Shown piece after piece: positions 17,405 to 27,166 of a stretch of 64,000 bases of DNA. The DNA is from Pseudomonas sp. CHM02 (GTDB lineage Bacteria; Pseudomonadota; Gammaproteobacteria; Pseudomonadales; Pseudomonadaceae). The notes below the pieces were generated by a model. It did no database searches. It saw only the letters and a list, made by a program, of their open reading frames with translations, and was not told the DNA's origin. The stretch covers positions 1 through 64,000 of the forward strand of contig NZ_JFCA01000021.1 of assembly GCF_000612585.1 (NCBI RefSeq), written 5' to 3'. The translations under genes were made by a program, and so were the position numbers. Within the stretch, counting starts at the first letter, position 1; every line of letters begins with the position of its first letter.

Positions 17405-17748
17405 GGGGGGTTACCTTCAAAGAAAACGAAAAAGGGCATGGCCTCATAGCGAGGCTGAGTACGCTGTAGGAAAACTCTGAACCGTGAAGTAGCTTTAGGG
17501 TCAAGGCAAGTCAGGCGGGTGCGACGATTCGTCACTGAGCCCGCGCACAAAAAAAACGCCCCGGTGGGGGCGTAAAAATTCATCTCTGTTCCAAAGGAGC
17601 TACACAAAAGCCGCAGAGATGAGATGTGTTCGATGTGCAGTGTAAAAAGTGCAACTTAACGCGAAGGTGAGGCCGATATTACAGTTCTGACAGACTTCAA
17701 CGTGTGAACAGATGTAGGCCATCGGCAAGTGAATGTAAGTGCGATGCC
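17405..17748. other. Intergenic region between czcR and the OprD porin
   Basis: The 344 bp hold the czcRS promoter region (about 17405-17545), the porin terminator at 17556-17573, and a second weaker inverted repeat (CATCTCTG at 17581 with CAGAGATG at 17614). Short ORFs crossing it have no supporting start signals. I see no gene. Confidence 0.6.
17556..17573 (-). terminator. Rho-independent terminator of the OprD-type porin gene
   Basis: The stem ACGCCCC/GGGGCGT closes a 4-nt loop and is followed on the minus strand by a run of eight T. It lies about 175 bp after the porin stop and upstream of czcR. Confidence 0.85.
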
Positions 17749-19068
17749 TTAGAGCACGGCGAGTGGGTACTCGACAATTAGCCGAACTTCTTCGAGGTCC
17801 GACTCGAATGCACTTGAGCGCACCGTTGCCTGGCGAAGTCGCAGCGATAAATCCTTCAAGTTTCCGCCCTGCACCACATACTTGGCCTCGATATCCCGCT
17901 CCCAGCGGCGTTGATCGGTGAGTGGGTCGCCTGCCGCATCGCGGCGCATGTACACCGCGTTGGCGTTGCTGTAGTCGGCGCCGGTGCCTTTGCCGTAGCG
18001 GGTCATGAACGACAGGCCGGGGATGCCGAACGCCTGCATGTCCAGGTCGTAGCGCACCATCCATGAGCGCTCCTTGGGCGAGTTGAAGTCGCTGTACTGG
18101 ATCGAGTTGTTGAGGAAGATCGAGTCCGATTGGCGCAGGTAATCGAAGTCGTCATCGCCGTTGTTACGTTGGTGCGATACGGCCAGGCTGTGGGCGCCGA
18201 CCTTTACACCGAGCCTGGCGCTCCAGATGTTGTTGTCGAATTCACCCAGGCGTTTTTTACCTTCGTCCACGGCTTTGTAGTAGTTGAAGTCGCCGAACAG
18301 CGAAACGTCCTCACCCAGCGGATAGCTGGCGGCGGTGCCGAAGTAGTACTGGTCCCAGGCATCCTTCAAGCGGCTGCCGTAGAGGCTGACGCTGAGGTGT
18401 TTGTTTACAGTGTAATCGCCGCCGAAATAGCCGATCCAGGGCGAGTCAACCTGGCCTGCATAAAAGGTCGCGAAGCCCTTGTTCATGCCACTCTGGGTGG
18501 GTTGGCTCATGCCGCTCAAGCGTCCGCCTTGCAGGGTCAGGCCCTCGAGGCTGGTGTTTTGTGCGGTCACGCCACGAAAGCTTTCCGGCAAGACGCGCGA
18601 ATCGCCGTAAGCCACCACCGGGTTCAGCGGGAATACGTCACCGGCCTTGACCACGGTGTCCAGCACACGCAATTTCGCGGCGCCGCCGAATTTGCTGTAG
18701 TTGTCCTCGGGGTGGTTTTCGCTGTCCACCGGCAGCATGCCGAACGAACCCTTGCCGCCACTGCGACCGGTGCCCGAGTCGAGTTTCACGCCGACCATCG
18801 CGAACGCATCCAGGCCAAAACCCACGGTGCCTTGGGTAAAGCCGGATTCGAATTTGCCGATCAACCCCTGCGCCCATGCCTCTGAATAGCCGTTGCCGGT
18901 AGGGCTGGACTGGCCCTTGCGATCATCGCGGTTGAAGTAAAAGTTACGTGCCAGCACGTTGAGGCTGCTGCCTTCGATAAAGCCTTGCGGTGTGTCTTCC
19001 ACGGCCGCTGCGGCCAGCGGCAACGCGGCACAGAGTGACAGGGGAAGGCTGTAGTGACGAATACGCAT
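17749..19068 (-). CDS. OprD-family outer-membrane porin
   Basis: The 439-residue substrate-specific porin forms an 18-strand outer-membrane barrel for basic amino acids, small carboxylates or aromatic compounds. It has a signal peptide (MRIRHYSLPLSLCAALPLAAAA) followed by the family hallmark GFIEGSSLNVLARNFYFNRD. The chain ends with alternating aromatic and hydrophobic strands (LIVEYPLAVL). The ATG at 19068 has AAGGAG six bases upstream; the frame extends 36 codons further without a signal peptide. The subfamily (OprD, OpdT and others) cannot be fixed. Its position beside czcRS and a shared promoter motif suggest metal-linked control. Confidence 0.88.
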   Translation of the reverse strand: MRIRHYSLPLSLCAALPLAAAAVEDTPQGFIEGSSLNVLARNFYFNRDDRKGQSSPTGNGYSEAWAQGLIGKFESGFTQGTVGFGLDAFAMVGVKLDSGTGRSGGKGSFGMLPVDSENHPEDNYSKFGGAAKLRVLDTVVKAGDVFPLNPVVAYGDSRVLPESFRGVTAQNTSLEGLTLQGGRLSGMSQPTQSGMNKGFATFYAGQVDSPWIGYFGGDYTVNKHLSVSLYGSRLKDAWDQYYFGTAASYPLGEDVSLFGDFNYYKAVDEGKKRLGEFDNNIWSARLGVKVGAHSLAVSHQRNNGDDDFDYLRQSDSIFLNNSIQYSDFNSPKERSWMVRYDLDMQAFGIPGLSFMTRYGKGTGADYSNANAVYMRRDAAGDPLTDQRRWERDIEAKYVVQGGNLKDLSLRLRQATVRSSAFESDLEEVRLIVEYPLAVL

Positions 19069-19177
19069 GGTTCGCTCCTTGGTAATGGCAGTTATCAGCT
19101 TCTTATGAGAGTGGGCGTTCTTATTGATTTGGCCCGGGCTGATAGTTGCAAACCGTGGATAACGAAGAAGTGGCACG

Positions 19178-19187
19178 AAGATTACAA
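19178..19187 (+). promoter_or_regulatory. Candidate metal-response operator, oprD/DUF2790 divergent promoter
   Basis: AAGATTACAA is identical to the minus-strand 10-mer before czcC at 9473-9482, and both are followed by one base and TC. It lies in the 226-bp divergent region between the porin and the DUF2790 gene. A role as CzcR box is inferred. Confidence 0.35.
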
Positions 19188-19294
19188 TTCTGGAAACTCA
19201 CTGTTATCTAACAAATAAGTAATGTTCTGGTGAAGATGGCGTCAGGGTCCGTTGGTTAATCTCGGCACTGAACTTTTCAGTCGAGGAACTAACC

Positions 19295-19627
19295 ATGAAG
19301 TTTTATACCATCGGTCTGGGTGTGTTAACGGCCATGTTGTCTTTCGGTGCGTTGGCCGAAGGCGGGGGCGATCGTACGTTCGCGCTGATGATGGAACGCA
19401 ATGAAAAAGCCATGGCCGACTACGCCGCCAAGAACGGCAAGCCGGCGCCCGAGGTACGGGCTTATCGCTATGGCATGAAGCTCGACATCGTCAAGGTGGT
19501 CAACGTCACCCCACCGATCCGCGCGTGCAACCCGGTGCCGTCGCGCATGACCTATGAAGATTCCAGCGGCAAGCTCAATACCCTTGAATACCAAGTGATG
19601 GGCGTGTGCCGGAACAATGGCAGTTAA
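19295..19627 (+). CDS. DUF2790 periplasmic protein
   Basis: This 110-residue protein has a cleavable signal (ending AMLSFGALA) and the DUF2790 core [17 protein letters not shown]...[28 protein letters not shown]. These small proteins are common in Pseudomonas next to copper/zinc resistance genes and are often metal-induced, but their biochemical role is not settled. The two cysteines may form a disulfide. The start has GAGG upstream. It is divergent from the porin gene, which supports a place in the metal response. Confidence 0.85.
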   Translation: MKFYTIGLGVLTAMLSFGALAEGGGDRTFALMMERNEKAMADYAAKNGKPAPEVRAYRYGMKLDIVKVVNVTPPIRACNPVPSRMTYEDSSGKLNTLEYQVMGVCRNNGS

Positions 19628-19733
19628 TGGATCCAAAAATATAGTTGAGCGCGGGGCTAAAGCCCTCTTAAGAAAACGCCGGGAGCGCCGATGCAGGTCA
19701 GATCCATCTCCATCATTTGACCATCGGTGCCTC

Positions 19734-21050
19734 ATGTTCAACACCCGCTTGAAGCAGGAGCTGTCGGCTCTTCGCGAAGAATTGTCCAGCCTGCAGCAGG
19801 TCAAGGAGAGCCTGGAAAGCGAAATGCTGTGCCTGACGCTGGATCCCGAGGGCCGGGTTGAATGGGCAAACGCCAACTTCCTGCAGGAACTGGCGTATCA
19901 GAACGGCCAGCTGCTGGGGCGCCCGATCGAAGACCTGGTGCCGGCCCATGTGCGCAAGGATGAATTCCAGCAGCGCTTCAGGAACGCCCTGGTACGTGGC
20001 GAACACTTCGCGGGCACCGTGCGCCTGATGCGCGGCAATGGCCAGGAAGCCTGGTTGCGCTCGATTGTGCAGCCGGTGCGCAGTTCCGAGGGGCACATCA
20101 AGCATTTTTCGATTTATTCCAGCGACCTCACCCGCACCATCGAGGCCTCCCGCGAGCATGAAAACCTGATCACCGCGCTGGTGCGTTCCACGGCAGTGAT
20201 CGAGTTCGACCTCGGTGGCCACGTGCTGACCGCGAACGATCGGTTCCTCAGCGGCATGGGTTACAGCCTGGCGCAGATCCAGGGCAAACATCACCGCATG
20301 TTCTGTGAGCCGGAGGAATACAACAGCACCGAGTACCAGGACTTCTGGAAGCGCCTGAACGCCGGTGAGTTCGTCGCGGCACGCTTCAAGCGGGTGGACA
20401 GCCATGGCCGTCTGGTGTGGCTGGAAGCTACGTACAACCCGGTGCTGGATGCCACCGACCGGCTGTACAAAGTGGTCAAGTTCGCCACGGTGATCACTGA
20501 CCAGGTCAATCAGGAACAGGCGGTCGCCGAGGCGGCCAACATTGCCTACAGCACCTCGCTGCAAACCGACAACAGTGCCCAGCGCGGTACGACGGTCGTG
20601 ACCCAGGCCGTGGATGTGATGCGCGACCTGGCCAAGCACATGCAGCAGGCCGGCGAAGGCATCGAGGCGCTGAACGCGCAATCCCAGGTGATCGGCTCCA
20701 TCGTCAAGACCATCAGCGGCATTGCCGAGCAGACCAACCTGCTGGCGCTCAACGCCGCCATCGAAGCGGCGCGCGCCGGCGAGCAGGGCCGTGGTTTTGC
20801 CGTGGTGGCCGATGAAGTGCGGCAGTTGGCATCGCGGACCAGCAAGGCGACCGAAGAAATTGTCGGCGTGGTGCGTCAGAACCAGGACATGGCCCGCGAT
20901 GCGGTGACCCTGATGACCGACGGCCGCCTGCAAGCCGAGCAAGGCCTGGCGCTGGCCGCCGAAGCGGGCACGGTGATCGTGGAAATCCAGGACGGCGCCC
21001 AGAAAGTGGTCAGCGCGGTGGGCCAGTTCGCCAACCAACTGTCGAGTTGA
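19734..21050 (+). CDS. Soluble PAS-PAS methyl-accepting chemoreceptor (BdlA/Aer-like)
   Basis: The 438-residue protein starts with a short coiled coil, then two PAS domains (about residues 30-130 and 150-260), then a cytoplasmic signalling hairpin containing [35 protein letters not shown]. There are no membrane helices, so it is a cytosolic receptor, probably sensing redox or oxygen and signalling through CheA/CheW. This layout matches BdlA of P. aeruginosa (biofilm dispersal). The ATG at 19734 starts [16 protein letters not shown]; the upstream open extension lacks conserved character. Confidence 0.88.
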   Translation: MFNTRLKQELSALREELSSLQQVKESLESEMLCLTLDPEGRVEWANANFLQELAYQNGQLLGRPIEDLVPAHVRKDEFQQRFRNALVRGEHFAGTVRLMRGNGQEAWLRSIVQPVRSSEGHIKHFSIYSSDLTRTIEASREHENLITALVRSTAVIEFDLGGHVLTANDRFLSGMGYSLAQIQGKHHRMFCEPEEYNSTEYQDFWKRLNAGEFVAARFKRVDSHGRLVWLEATYNPVLDATDRLYKVVKFATVITDQVNQEQAVAEAANIAYSTSLQTDNSAQRGTTVVTQAVDVMRDLAKHMQQAGEGIEALNAQSQVIGSIVKTISGIAEQTNLLALNAAIEAARAGEQGRGFAVVADEVRQLASRTSKATEEIVGVVRQNQDMARDAVTLMTDGRLQAEQGLALAAEAGTVIVEIQDGAQKVVSAVGQFANQLSS

Positions 21051-21103
21051 GCGTAGGGCTTCAGGTATCGTAGGTTCTTTCTTGCACGAAGAGTCGACCT
21101 TCC

Positions 21104-21682
21104 ATGAGCCCTACCCACCGTCGCGCCGTTCCGCTGTCCAAGGCCTACCGCTTGCTCAACCACGGCCCCACCGTGCTGGTGAGCGCCGCGCACAATGGCC
21201 AGCGCAATATCATGGCCGCTGCCTGGGCCATGCCGCTGGATTTCGAACCGCCCAAGGTCGCGGTGGTGTTGGACAAAGCCACCTGGACCCGACAACTGCT
21301 GGAAGGCGCCGGTACCTTTGTACTCCAGGTGCCTTGTGCAGCCCAGGCCGACCTTGTGCAAACGGTGGGCAACATCACAGGTTCCGAGACTGACAAATTC
21401 GCCACCTACGGCCTGCAGGTCTTCAACGGCGAACACACCGAAGCGCCGTTGCTGGAAGGCTGCGTGGCCTGGCTGGAGTGTCGCCTGCTGCCCGAGCCTC
21501 ACAACCAGCAGACCTACGATCTGTTTCTGGGTGAAGTGGTCGCGGCCTATGCCGACGAGCGCGTCTTCAGCGACGGTCACTGGCACTTCGAAGGGCACGA
21601 TGAACTGCGCACCCTGCACCATGTGGCGGGCGGGAACTTCCTCACGATCGGCCAGCCCATCATCGGCAAAACCCTGCCCTGA
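21104..21682 (+). CDS. Flavin-reductase-like FMN-binding protein
   Basis: The 192-residue protein has the flavin-reductase split-barrel pattern: VLVSAAHNGQRNIMAAAWAMPLDFEPPKVAVVLDKATWTRQLLE near the N-terminus, and ECRLLPEPHNQQTYDLFLGEVVAAYAD towards the C-terminus. Such proteins bind FMN and reduce flavin or act as partners of monooxygenases. There is no signal peptide, and no partner oxygenase lies beside it, so the physiological reaction is unknown. Confidence 0.82.
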   Translation: MSPTHRRAVPLSKAYRLLNHGPTVLVSAAHNGQRNIMAAAWAMPLDFEPPKVAVVLDKATWTRQLLEGAGTFVLQVPCAAQADLVQTVGNITGSETDKFATYGLQVFNGEHTEAPLLEGCVAWLECRLLPEPHNQQTYDLFLGEVVAAYADERVFSDGHWHFEGHDELRTLHHVAGGNFLTIGQPIIGKTLP

Positions 21683-21690
21683 CAGGCCCT

Positions 21691-21775
21691 TGTAGGTGCC
21701 GGCTTGCCGGCGATGGCGTCCTAACGTTCAACGTACCTTTCATTGGCCGCATCGCCGGCAAGCCGGCTCCTACAG
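21691..21775. repeat. Paired inverted REP elements (BIME)
   Basis: Two REP units face each other: TGTAGGTGCCGGCTTGCCGGCGATGG at 21691 and its inverse, ending GGCTCCTACAGG at 21775. They lie between convergent genes and can fold into a long stem. The same REP family appears at position 1. Confidence 0.88.
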
Positions 21776-21852
21776 GGTTACCATTTCGCCTGGCTCAGGG
21801 CTTCGGCGAAGGCCATCAGCTTGGGCGAGCGGATAAACCAGCGATATGCGGG

Positions 21853-22674
21853 TCAGCGGGCCTGGAAGCGGTCTGACATCTTCACCCAGCGCGATGGCGG
21901 CATGCCGTAGGTGCTGCGAAATTGCCGGGTCATGTGGCTCTGGTCGGTAAAACCGGCGGTCAACGCGGCGTCCACCAGCGATTGGCCCTGGGCCAGCAGG
22001 CTGCGCACCAGGTCCAGGCGGCGCATGGTCAGGTAGCGGTAGGGGCTGGTGCCGAACAGCAAGCGAAAATCCCGCGACAGGGCCCAGCGATCGCGACCGG
22101 CGTGGTCGGCCATTTCATCCAGGGTGATGCTGCGGCCCAAGGCGCTGTGGATAAACTCCCGGGCGCGCTCGGCGGCGACGTAATCGAAGGTCTTGCGGCT
22201 GACGATCCCGCCGGAGACGTTGTTGAGGGCGTGGGCCAGTTCGAACAGGGCGTCCTGTTCCTGCAGCGGGTCGATGGGGTTATCCAGGTTCTGCAGCAGC
22301 ACTTCGCTGGCGCGGAACAGCCGTGGGTCGGTGGATAAACCATTGGGGATAAACGGCAACGGCCGGCCGCCGAGGATTTGCTGGATCAGCGCCGGCTCGA
22401 CGTAAATCATCCGGTATTTGAAGCCCTCGTCGCTGCCGGCATGGCCGTCATGGGTTTCATCGGGGTGAAGCACCATGGTCGTGCCGGGCACGCTGTGGAT
22501 CATGTCGCCGCGATAATGAAAGCTCTGCACGCCAGTCAAGGTGCGGCCGATGGCATAGGTGTCATGGCGATGCGGGTCGAAGGCAAAGCCGGCAAAGTAC
22601 GCCTCGATACGGTCCAGGCCACTGGCATGCGGCGCGCGGTGCAGCCAGTCGAGGGTGGCGGTGGGTTTGCCCAT
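21853..22674 (-). CDS. AraC-family transcriptional regulator
   Basis: The 273-residue regulator has an N-terminal cupin-type sensing domain (FDPHRHDTYAIGRTLTGVQSF, residues about 20-110) and a C-terminal double helix-turn-helix (about 170-265) ending AGFTDQSHMTRQFRSTYGMPPSRWVKM, the AraC signature. It is divergent from the LysE-family exporter and probably controls it. After the TGA stop, 24 further in-frame sense codons with protein-like content (YRWFIRSPKLMAFAEALSQ) run to a TAA at 21778. Confidence 0.9.
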   Translation of the reverse strand: MGKPTATLDWLHRAPHASGLDRIEAYFAGFAFDPHRHDTYAIGRTLTGVQSFHYRGDMIHSVPGTTMVLHPDETHDGHAGSDEGFKYRMIYVEPALIQQILGGRPLPFIPNGLSTDPRLFRASEVLLQNLDNPIDPLQEQDALFELAHALNNVSGGIVSRKTFDYVAAERAREFIHSALGRSITLDEMADHAGRDRWALSRDFRLLFGTSPYRYLTMRRLDLVRSLLAQGQSLVDAALTAGFTDQSHMTRQFRSTYGMPPSRWVKMSDRFQAR

Positions 22675-22816
22675 GGTGACTTGTCACGAAAAATAGAGAT
22701 GGAAACACGTTAACCCAGTCTGCATTCCTTGTCTGCCGGGGTCTTGTACGATTGTGCAGGGCAGGGTCGAGGCCTATGATCGCCGTTCGTGACTTGTGCT
22801 GATGGAGCTGCCCCTC

Positions 22817-23455
22817 ATGGAATTTTTCAGTCCCGCCTACGTGGCGCCCCTGGTTTCGCTGGCCCTGCTGTGGACGGTGGCGGTGGTGACGCCTGGCCCC
22901 AACTTTTTCAACACGGCGCAATTGGCTGCCAGCTGTTCGCGTCGGCATGGCGTGGTGGCGTCAGTCGGTGTGGCCACGGGCACGGTCATGTGGGGGCTGG
23001 CGGGTGGCCTGGGCATCAAGTCGCTGTTTACGGCGGCGCCGATGCTGTACCTGGCGTTCAAGATCATTGGCGGCTGCTACCTGATTTACCTCGGGTTGAA
23101 ACTGTTCAAGCGCTCGGCGCCGAGCATGGGCCAGAACGTGTTGCCGGATGAAGCCCGGCGCTCGTTGTTTTCTGCCTGGCGCCTGGGGTTGCTGGGTAAC
23201 TTGTCCAACCCCAAGGCGGCCTTGTTTGTCGCCACGATCTTCGCGTCCACCATGCCGCCCTCTCCGTCGCCGATGCTGCTGACCCTGGCGGTGATCACCA
23301 TGGCCACCTTATCGTTCAGTTGGTATTCCAGCGTGGCCCTGGTGTTTTCCAGCGAGCGCATGGCCAATCTCTACAGCCGTTCGCGCAAGTGGCTCGACCG
23401 CTTTGCGGGGGGCTGCTACGTACTGTTCGGTGCACATCTGGTGGCGAACCGCTGA
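22817..23455 (+). CDS. LysE/RhtB-family amino-acid exporter
   Basis: The 212-residue inner-membrane protein has about six hydrophobic segments and the family motif VTPGPNFFNTAQLAA near residue 25. It should export an amino acid or analogue by proton exchange. The ATG at 22817 is preferred because GGAG lies nine bases upstream; in-frame starts at 22802 (ATG) and 22796 (GTG) remain possible. The neighbouring divergent AraC regulator is the likely controller. Confidence 0.87.
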   Translation: MEFFSPAYVAPLVSLALLWTVAVVTPGPNFFNTAQLAASCSRRHGVVASVGVATGTVMWGLAGGLGIKSLFTAAPMLYLAFKIIGGCYLIYLGLKLFKRSAPSMGQNVLPDEARRSLFSAWRLGLLGNLSNPKAALFVATIFASTMPPSPSPMLLTLAVITMATLSFSWYSSVALVFSSERMANLYSRSRKWLDRFAGGCYVLFGAHLVANR

Positions 23456-23499
23456 CGGCCCGTGGTAAGAAACCATACGTTCAACAGTGAGGCCGGGTC

Positions 23500-24594
23500 A
23501 TGAGCAAGGTGCGGGTAGGTATTATTTTTGGTGGCCGTTCGGCGGAGCATGAAGTCTCGTTGCAGTCGGCGCGCAATATCGTCGATGCGCTGGATCGTTC
23601 ACGTTTCGAACCGGTGCTGATCGGCATCGACAAGGCCGGCCACTGGCACCTCAATGACACCTCGAATTTCCTGCTCAACCAGGAAAACCCGGCCCTGATC
23701 GCCCTCAACCAGTCCAACCGCGAACTGGCCGTGGTGCCCGGCAAGGCCAGCCAGCAACTGGTGGAAACCTCAGGCGCCGGCCTGCTGGAACATGTCGATG
23801 TCATCTTCCCCATCGTCCACGGCACCCTTGGCGAAGACGGCTGCCTGCAAGGCCTGTTGCGCATGGCTGACCTGCCTTTTGTCGGTTCCGACGTGCTTGG
23901 TTCGGCAGTGTGCATGGACAAGGACATCAGCAAGCGCCTGCTGCGCGATGCTGGTATTGCCGTGACCCCGTTCATCACCCTGACCCGTAGCAATGCCGCA
24001 CGTACCGCCTTTGATACGGCGGTGAACAAACTCGGCCTGCCGATGTTCGTCAAACCGGCCAACCAGGGCTCTTCGGTGGGCGTGAGCAAAGTCGGCAACG
24101 AAGCCGAATACCTCGCTGCCGTCGAACTGGCCCTGGGTTTTGATGAAAAGGTCTTGGTGGAGTCTGCGGTAAAGGGCCGCGAAATCGAATGCGCCGTGCT
24201 GGGCAATGAGAATCCGATTGCCAGCGGTTGTGGCGAGATCGTGGTGAGCAGCGGCTTCTATTCCTACGACAGCAAATACATCGACGACCAGGCCGCCCAG
24301 GTGGTGGTGCCGGCTGCTATAAGCCATGCGGCCAGCGAGCGCATTCGCGGGTTGGCCATCGAGGCGTTCGAGGTGCTGGGCTGTTCCGGTCTGGCGCGGG
24401 TCGACGTGTTCCTTACCGACGACGGCGAAGTGCTGATCAACGAAATCAACTCGTTGCCCGGCTTCACCCGTATCAGCATGTACCCCAAGCTGTGGCAGGC
24501 AGCGGGCATGAGCTACAGCGAGCTGGTGAGCCGCTTGATCGAGCTGGCGCTGGAGCGGCATGCGGGGCGCAAGGGGTTGAAAATCAGCCGGTGA
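23500..24594 (+). CDS. ddlA: D-alanine-D-alanine ligase A
   Basis: This 364-residue ATP-grasp enzyme joins two D-alanines for peptidoglycan precursors in the cytosol. Visible signatures: [17 protein letters not shown] at the N-terminus, [30 protein letters not shown], the ATP-grasp lysines in [13 protein letters not shown], and [24 protein letters not shown] with the metal-binding Glu and Asn. The length matches the DdlA group, longer than DdlB (about 310). Its 3' end overlaps pgeF by 11 bp. Confidence 0.95.
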   Translation: MSKVRVGIIFGGRSAEHEVSLQSARNIVDALDRSRFEPVLIGIDKAGHWHLNDTSNFLLNQENPALIALNQSNRELAVVPGKASQQLVETSGAGLLEHVDVIFPIVHGTLGEDGCLQGLLRMADLPFVGSDVLGSAVCMDKDISKRLLRDAGIAVTPFITLTRSNAARTAFDTAVNKLGLPMFVKPANQGSSVGVSKVGNEAEYLAAVELALGFDEKVLVESAVKGREIECAVLGNENPIASGCGEIVVSSGFYSYDSKYIDDQAAQVVVPAAISHAASERIRGLAIEAFEVLGCSGLARVDVFLTDDGEVLINEINSLPGFTRISMYPKLWQAAGMSYSELVSRLIELALERHAGRKGLKISR

Positions 24595-25309
24595 TGCGAG
24601 CAATCCACGAATAGATCAACGTCTTCATCTCCTCCGGGTAATGCGTCCTGCGGCGGTAGCTGGCAAAGGTGGGGGAGGTGCAGTAAGTGCACACCTCACT
24701 CACCTCGATCTGCTCGCGCCGAACGCCCGCCGCTTGCAGCAAGAGCACCCCAAAGCCGCTCAAGTCAAACCAGGCGCTTCCCGTTTGCCTCGCATCGGGC
24801 GGGGCAATGTCGGGGCGCAGCAGCGACGCCGGTTGCACATGGCTCCACGGCGCCTGGCCGTCGCGCCACAAGTGGCCCTGGTCAGCTTGAAACCGGGTGA
24901 TGAACTCCCCGCTCACTTCATAGCAGCACGGCTTGATCGAGGGGCCGATCGCTATCCGCAACTGGTCGATGGCAATCCCTTCAGCGGCAAAACGCTGTAT
25001 CGCATTCGCCACAATCCCGGCTTGCAGCCCTTTCCAACCGCCGTGCACGGCAGCTACTTTCTCAGCGTTTTTCGAGGCAATCAGGATGGGCAGGCAATCG
25101 GCGGTGATCACCGCGATGGGGTGATGCTCACCCGTGCACACCCCGTCAGCCTCGACCGTATTGCTCACTTGGCCCGCTTGCCATTCAATCACTGACGCAC
25201 TGTGCACTTGCTTGCAGATGAATACGTCTGCCGGGCGCTGCGGATCATTGATCGAACAAAAACCGTGGTCGACGCCAGGGATGGCGCCGAGATTATCTGC
25301 CTGTTGCAC
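24584..25309 (-). CDS. pgeF: Peptidoglycan editing factor / laccase-domain purine phosphorylase-like protein
   Basis: The 241-residue YfiH/PgeF protein has the family metal site: the KQVHS histidine, CLPIL, and the VHGGWKGL motif (around residue 89). Members have been described as multicopper oxidases, purine nucleoside phosphorylases, and in E. coli as a peptidoglycan-proofreading factor. Convergence with ddlA is suggestive for a cell-wall role but may be chance. The start is a GTG at 25309 with GGAG nine bases upstream. It is cytosolic, with no signal peptide. Confidence 0.88.
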   Translation of the reverse strand: MQQADNLGAIPGVDHGFCSINDPQRPADVFICKQVHSASVIEWQAGQVSNTVEADGVCTGEHHPIAVITADCLPILIASKNAEKVAAVHGGWKGLQAGIVANAIQRFAAEGIAIDQLRIAIGPSIKPCCYEVSGEFITRFQADQGHLWRDGQAPWSHVQPASLLRPDIAPPDARQTGSAWFDLSGFGVLLLQAAGVRREQIEVSEVCTYCTSPTFASYRRRTHYPEEMKTLIYSWIARITG

Positions 25310-25336
25310 GAGCGCTATCTCCGTTGATTGAGGTGT

Positions 25337-27166
25337 TCAGTCGCCGACCGCTTCGCCTTCGCGCCGAGGGTCGGCGCCGCCGCTCAGCGACACTTTGCCC
25401 TGGGCATCCCGCGTGCGCACGATGGCCTGGATGCCGCTGGTCATATCGATCTCGCTCAGTGCATGGCCCTTGTCCTTGAGCGCCTGTTTCAGCGAGGGGC
25501 TGAACATACCGGTTTCCAGCTCGGTGGCGCCATTGCGACTGCCGAAGTTGGGTAGGTTGATGGCGGCTTGCGGGTCGAGTTTCCAGTCGAGCATCGCCAC
25601 CAGGGACTTGCTCACGTACTCGATGATCTGTGAGCCGCCAGGTGAACCCACGGTGGCCAGCAACTCGCCGCTCTTGCGGTCGAATACCAGCGTGGGCGCC
25701 ATGGCCGAACGCGGGCGTTTGCCAGGCTCGACGCGATTGGCCACGGGTTGACCATTTTCTTCAGGGATAAACGAGAAGTCGGTCATCTGGTTGTTGAGCA
25801 AGAAACCCTGGACCATCACATGGGAGCCAAATGCGGCTTCCACCGTGGTGGTCATCGACACGGCGCCTCCCAGGTCATCCACGGCCACCACTTGCGAGGT
25901 GGAGATGCGCAGCGGCGAGCGGTCCGGCGCATACGCGACCTGGATGCCCGCAGGCACGCCCGGCTTGGCGATGCCCATGCTGCGTTCGCCGATCAGCGCG
26001 GCGCGCTTGGCCAGGTAGTCCGGTGCGATGAGGCCGGCAACCGGCACGGGGATAAAGTCGGCGTCGGCGACGTACAGGCCGCGATCGGCGAAGGCCAGGC
26101 GCCCGGCTTCGGCCAGCAGGTGCACGGCGTCGGGCGTTGGCTCAAGGCCGGCGGGCGATGAGCTTTTCAGTGGTTGCATCGGTGCGATCGCGAGGTGCGG
26201 ATCGCGTGCCTCCAGTGCTTGCAAGGTCCCCAGGATCTGCGCGATGGCGATACCGCCTGACGACGGCGGCGGCATGCCACAGACTTTCCATTGCTTGTAG
26301 TCGGTGCACAGCGGCATGCGTTCCTTGGCGGTGTAGCCTTTCAGGTCCGCCAGGGACAGGCTGCCTGCGTTGCGATTCCCCTGTACCTTGCTTGCGATTT
26401 CCTCGGCAATCGGCCCGTGGTACAGCGCGTCGGGCCCTTCTTTGGCAATGCGTTTGAACACGTTGGCCAGCGCCGGGTTTTTCAACACCGTGCCGGTGGC
26501 TTTCGGTGTGCCATCTGCGTTGAGGAAGTACGCCGCCATGTCTGGCGACTGCTGGATGTAGCGGTCAGCCGCGATCAGGCTGTGCAGGCGTGGAGAAATC
26601 GCGAAGCCCTGTTCCGCCAACCGGATCGCCGGCTCGAACAGCTTGGCCCATTGCAGGTGGCCGGTCTTCCTGTGTGCCATCTCGAGCGCTCGCAGTACGC
26701 CCGGTGTGCCGACTGAACGCCCACCTATCTGCGCCTCGGGAAACGCCATCGGCTTGCCGTTGGCCTTCAGGAACAAGCGCTCGGTGGTCCCGGCCGGGGC
26801 GGTTTCACGGCCGTCATAGGCGTGCACGTTTTCCCCATCCCACAGCATGATGAACGCGCCTCCGCCGATGCCGGAGGATTGCGGCTCTACCAGGGTCAGC
26901 ACGGCCTGCATCGCAACCGCCGCGTCGATCGCCGACCCACCCATGCGCAACATCTCGCGCCCGGCCTCGGCCGCCAATGGGTTGGCGGCGGCAGCCATGT
27001 GGCGCTCGGCATGTTGGGGGGTGAGGTCGGTGCGATAACCCGAACCCAGCTCCGGTGCGGGGGGCTGCTCGTTGACAGACGTGTTGCAGGCAGCCAGGGC
27101 GAGGGTTGCGGCAAGTACTGACAGTTGACGGCGGGAAATCGAAAACACGGGCTGAACTCCGTTCAT
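25337..27166 (-). CDS. ggt: Gamma-glutamyltransferase precursor
   Basis: The 609-residue periplasmic enzyme cleaves glutathione and transfers gamma-glutamyl groups. It carries a lipoprotein-type signal (LSVLAATLALAAC). MRMGGSAIDAAVAMQAVLTLVEPQSSGIGGGAF is characteristic of the large subunit. Autocleavage should occur before the Thr of TSQVVAVDDLGGAVSMTT, yielding large and small subunits; GSPGGSQII lies in the small subunit. The ATG at 27166 has a poor ribosome site; a GTG at 27148 has GGAG at good spacing and may be the true start. Confidence 0.93.
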   Translation of the reverse strand: MNGVQPVFSISRRQLSVLAATLALAACNTSVNEQPPAPELGSGYRTDLTPQHAERHMAAAANPLAAEAGREMLRMGGSAIDAAVAMQAVLTLVEPQSSGIGGGAFIMLWDGENVHAYDGRETAPAGTTERLFLKANGKPMAFPEAQIGGRSVGTPGVLRALEMAHRKTGHLQWAKLFEPAIRLAEQGFAISPRLHSLIAADRYIQQSPDMAAYFLNADGTPKATGTVLKNPALANVFKRIAKEGPDALYHGPIAEEIASKVQGNRNAGSLSLADLKGYTAKERMPLCTDYKQWKVCGMPPPSSGGIAIAQILGTLQALEARDPHLAIAPMQPLKSSSPAGLEPTPDAVHLLAEAGRLAFADRGLYVADADFIPVPVAGLIAPDYLAKRAALIGERSMGIAKPGVPAGIQVAYAPDRSPLRISTSQVVAVDDLGGAVSMTTTVEAAFGSHVMVQGFLLNNQMTDFSFIPEENGQPVANRVEPGKRPRSAMAPTLVFDRKSGELLATVGSPGGSQIIEYVSKSLVAMLDWKLDPQAAINLPNFGSRNGATELETGMFSPSLKQALKDKGHALSEIDMTSGIQAIVRTRDAQGKVSLSGGADPRREGEAVGD

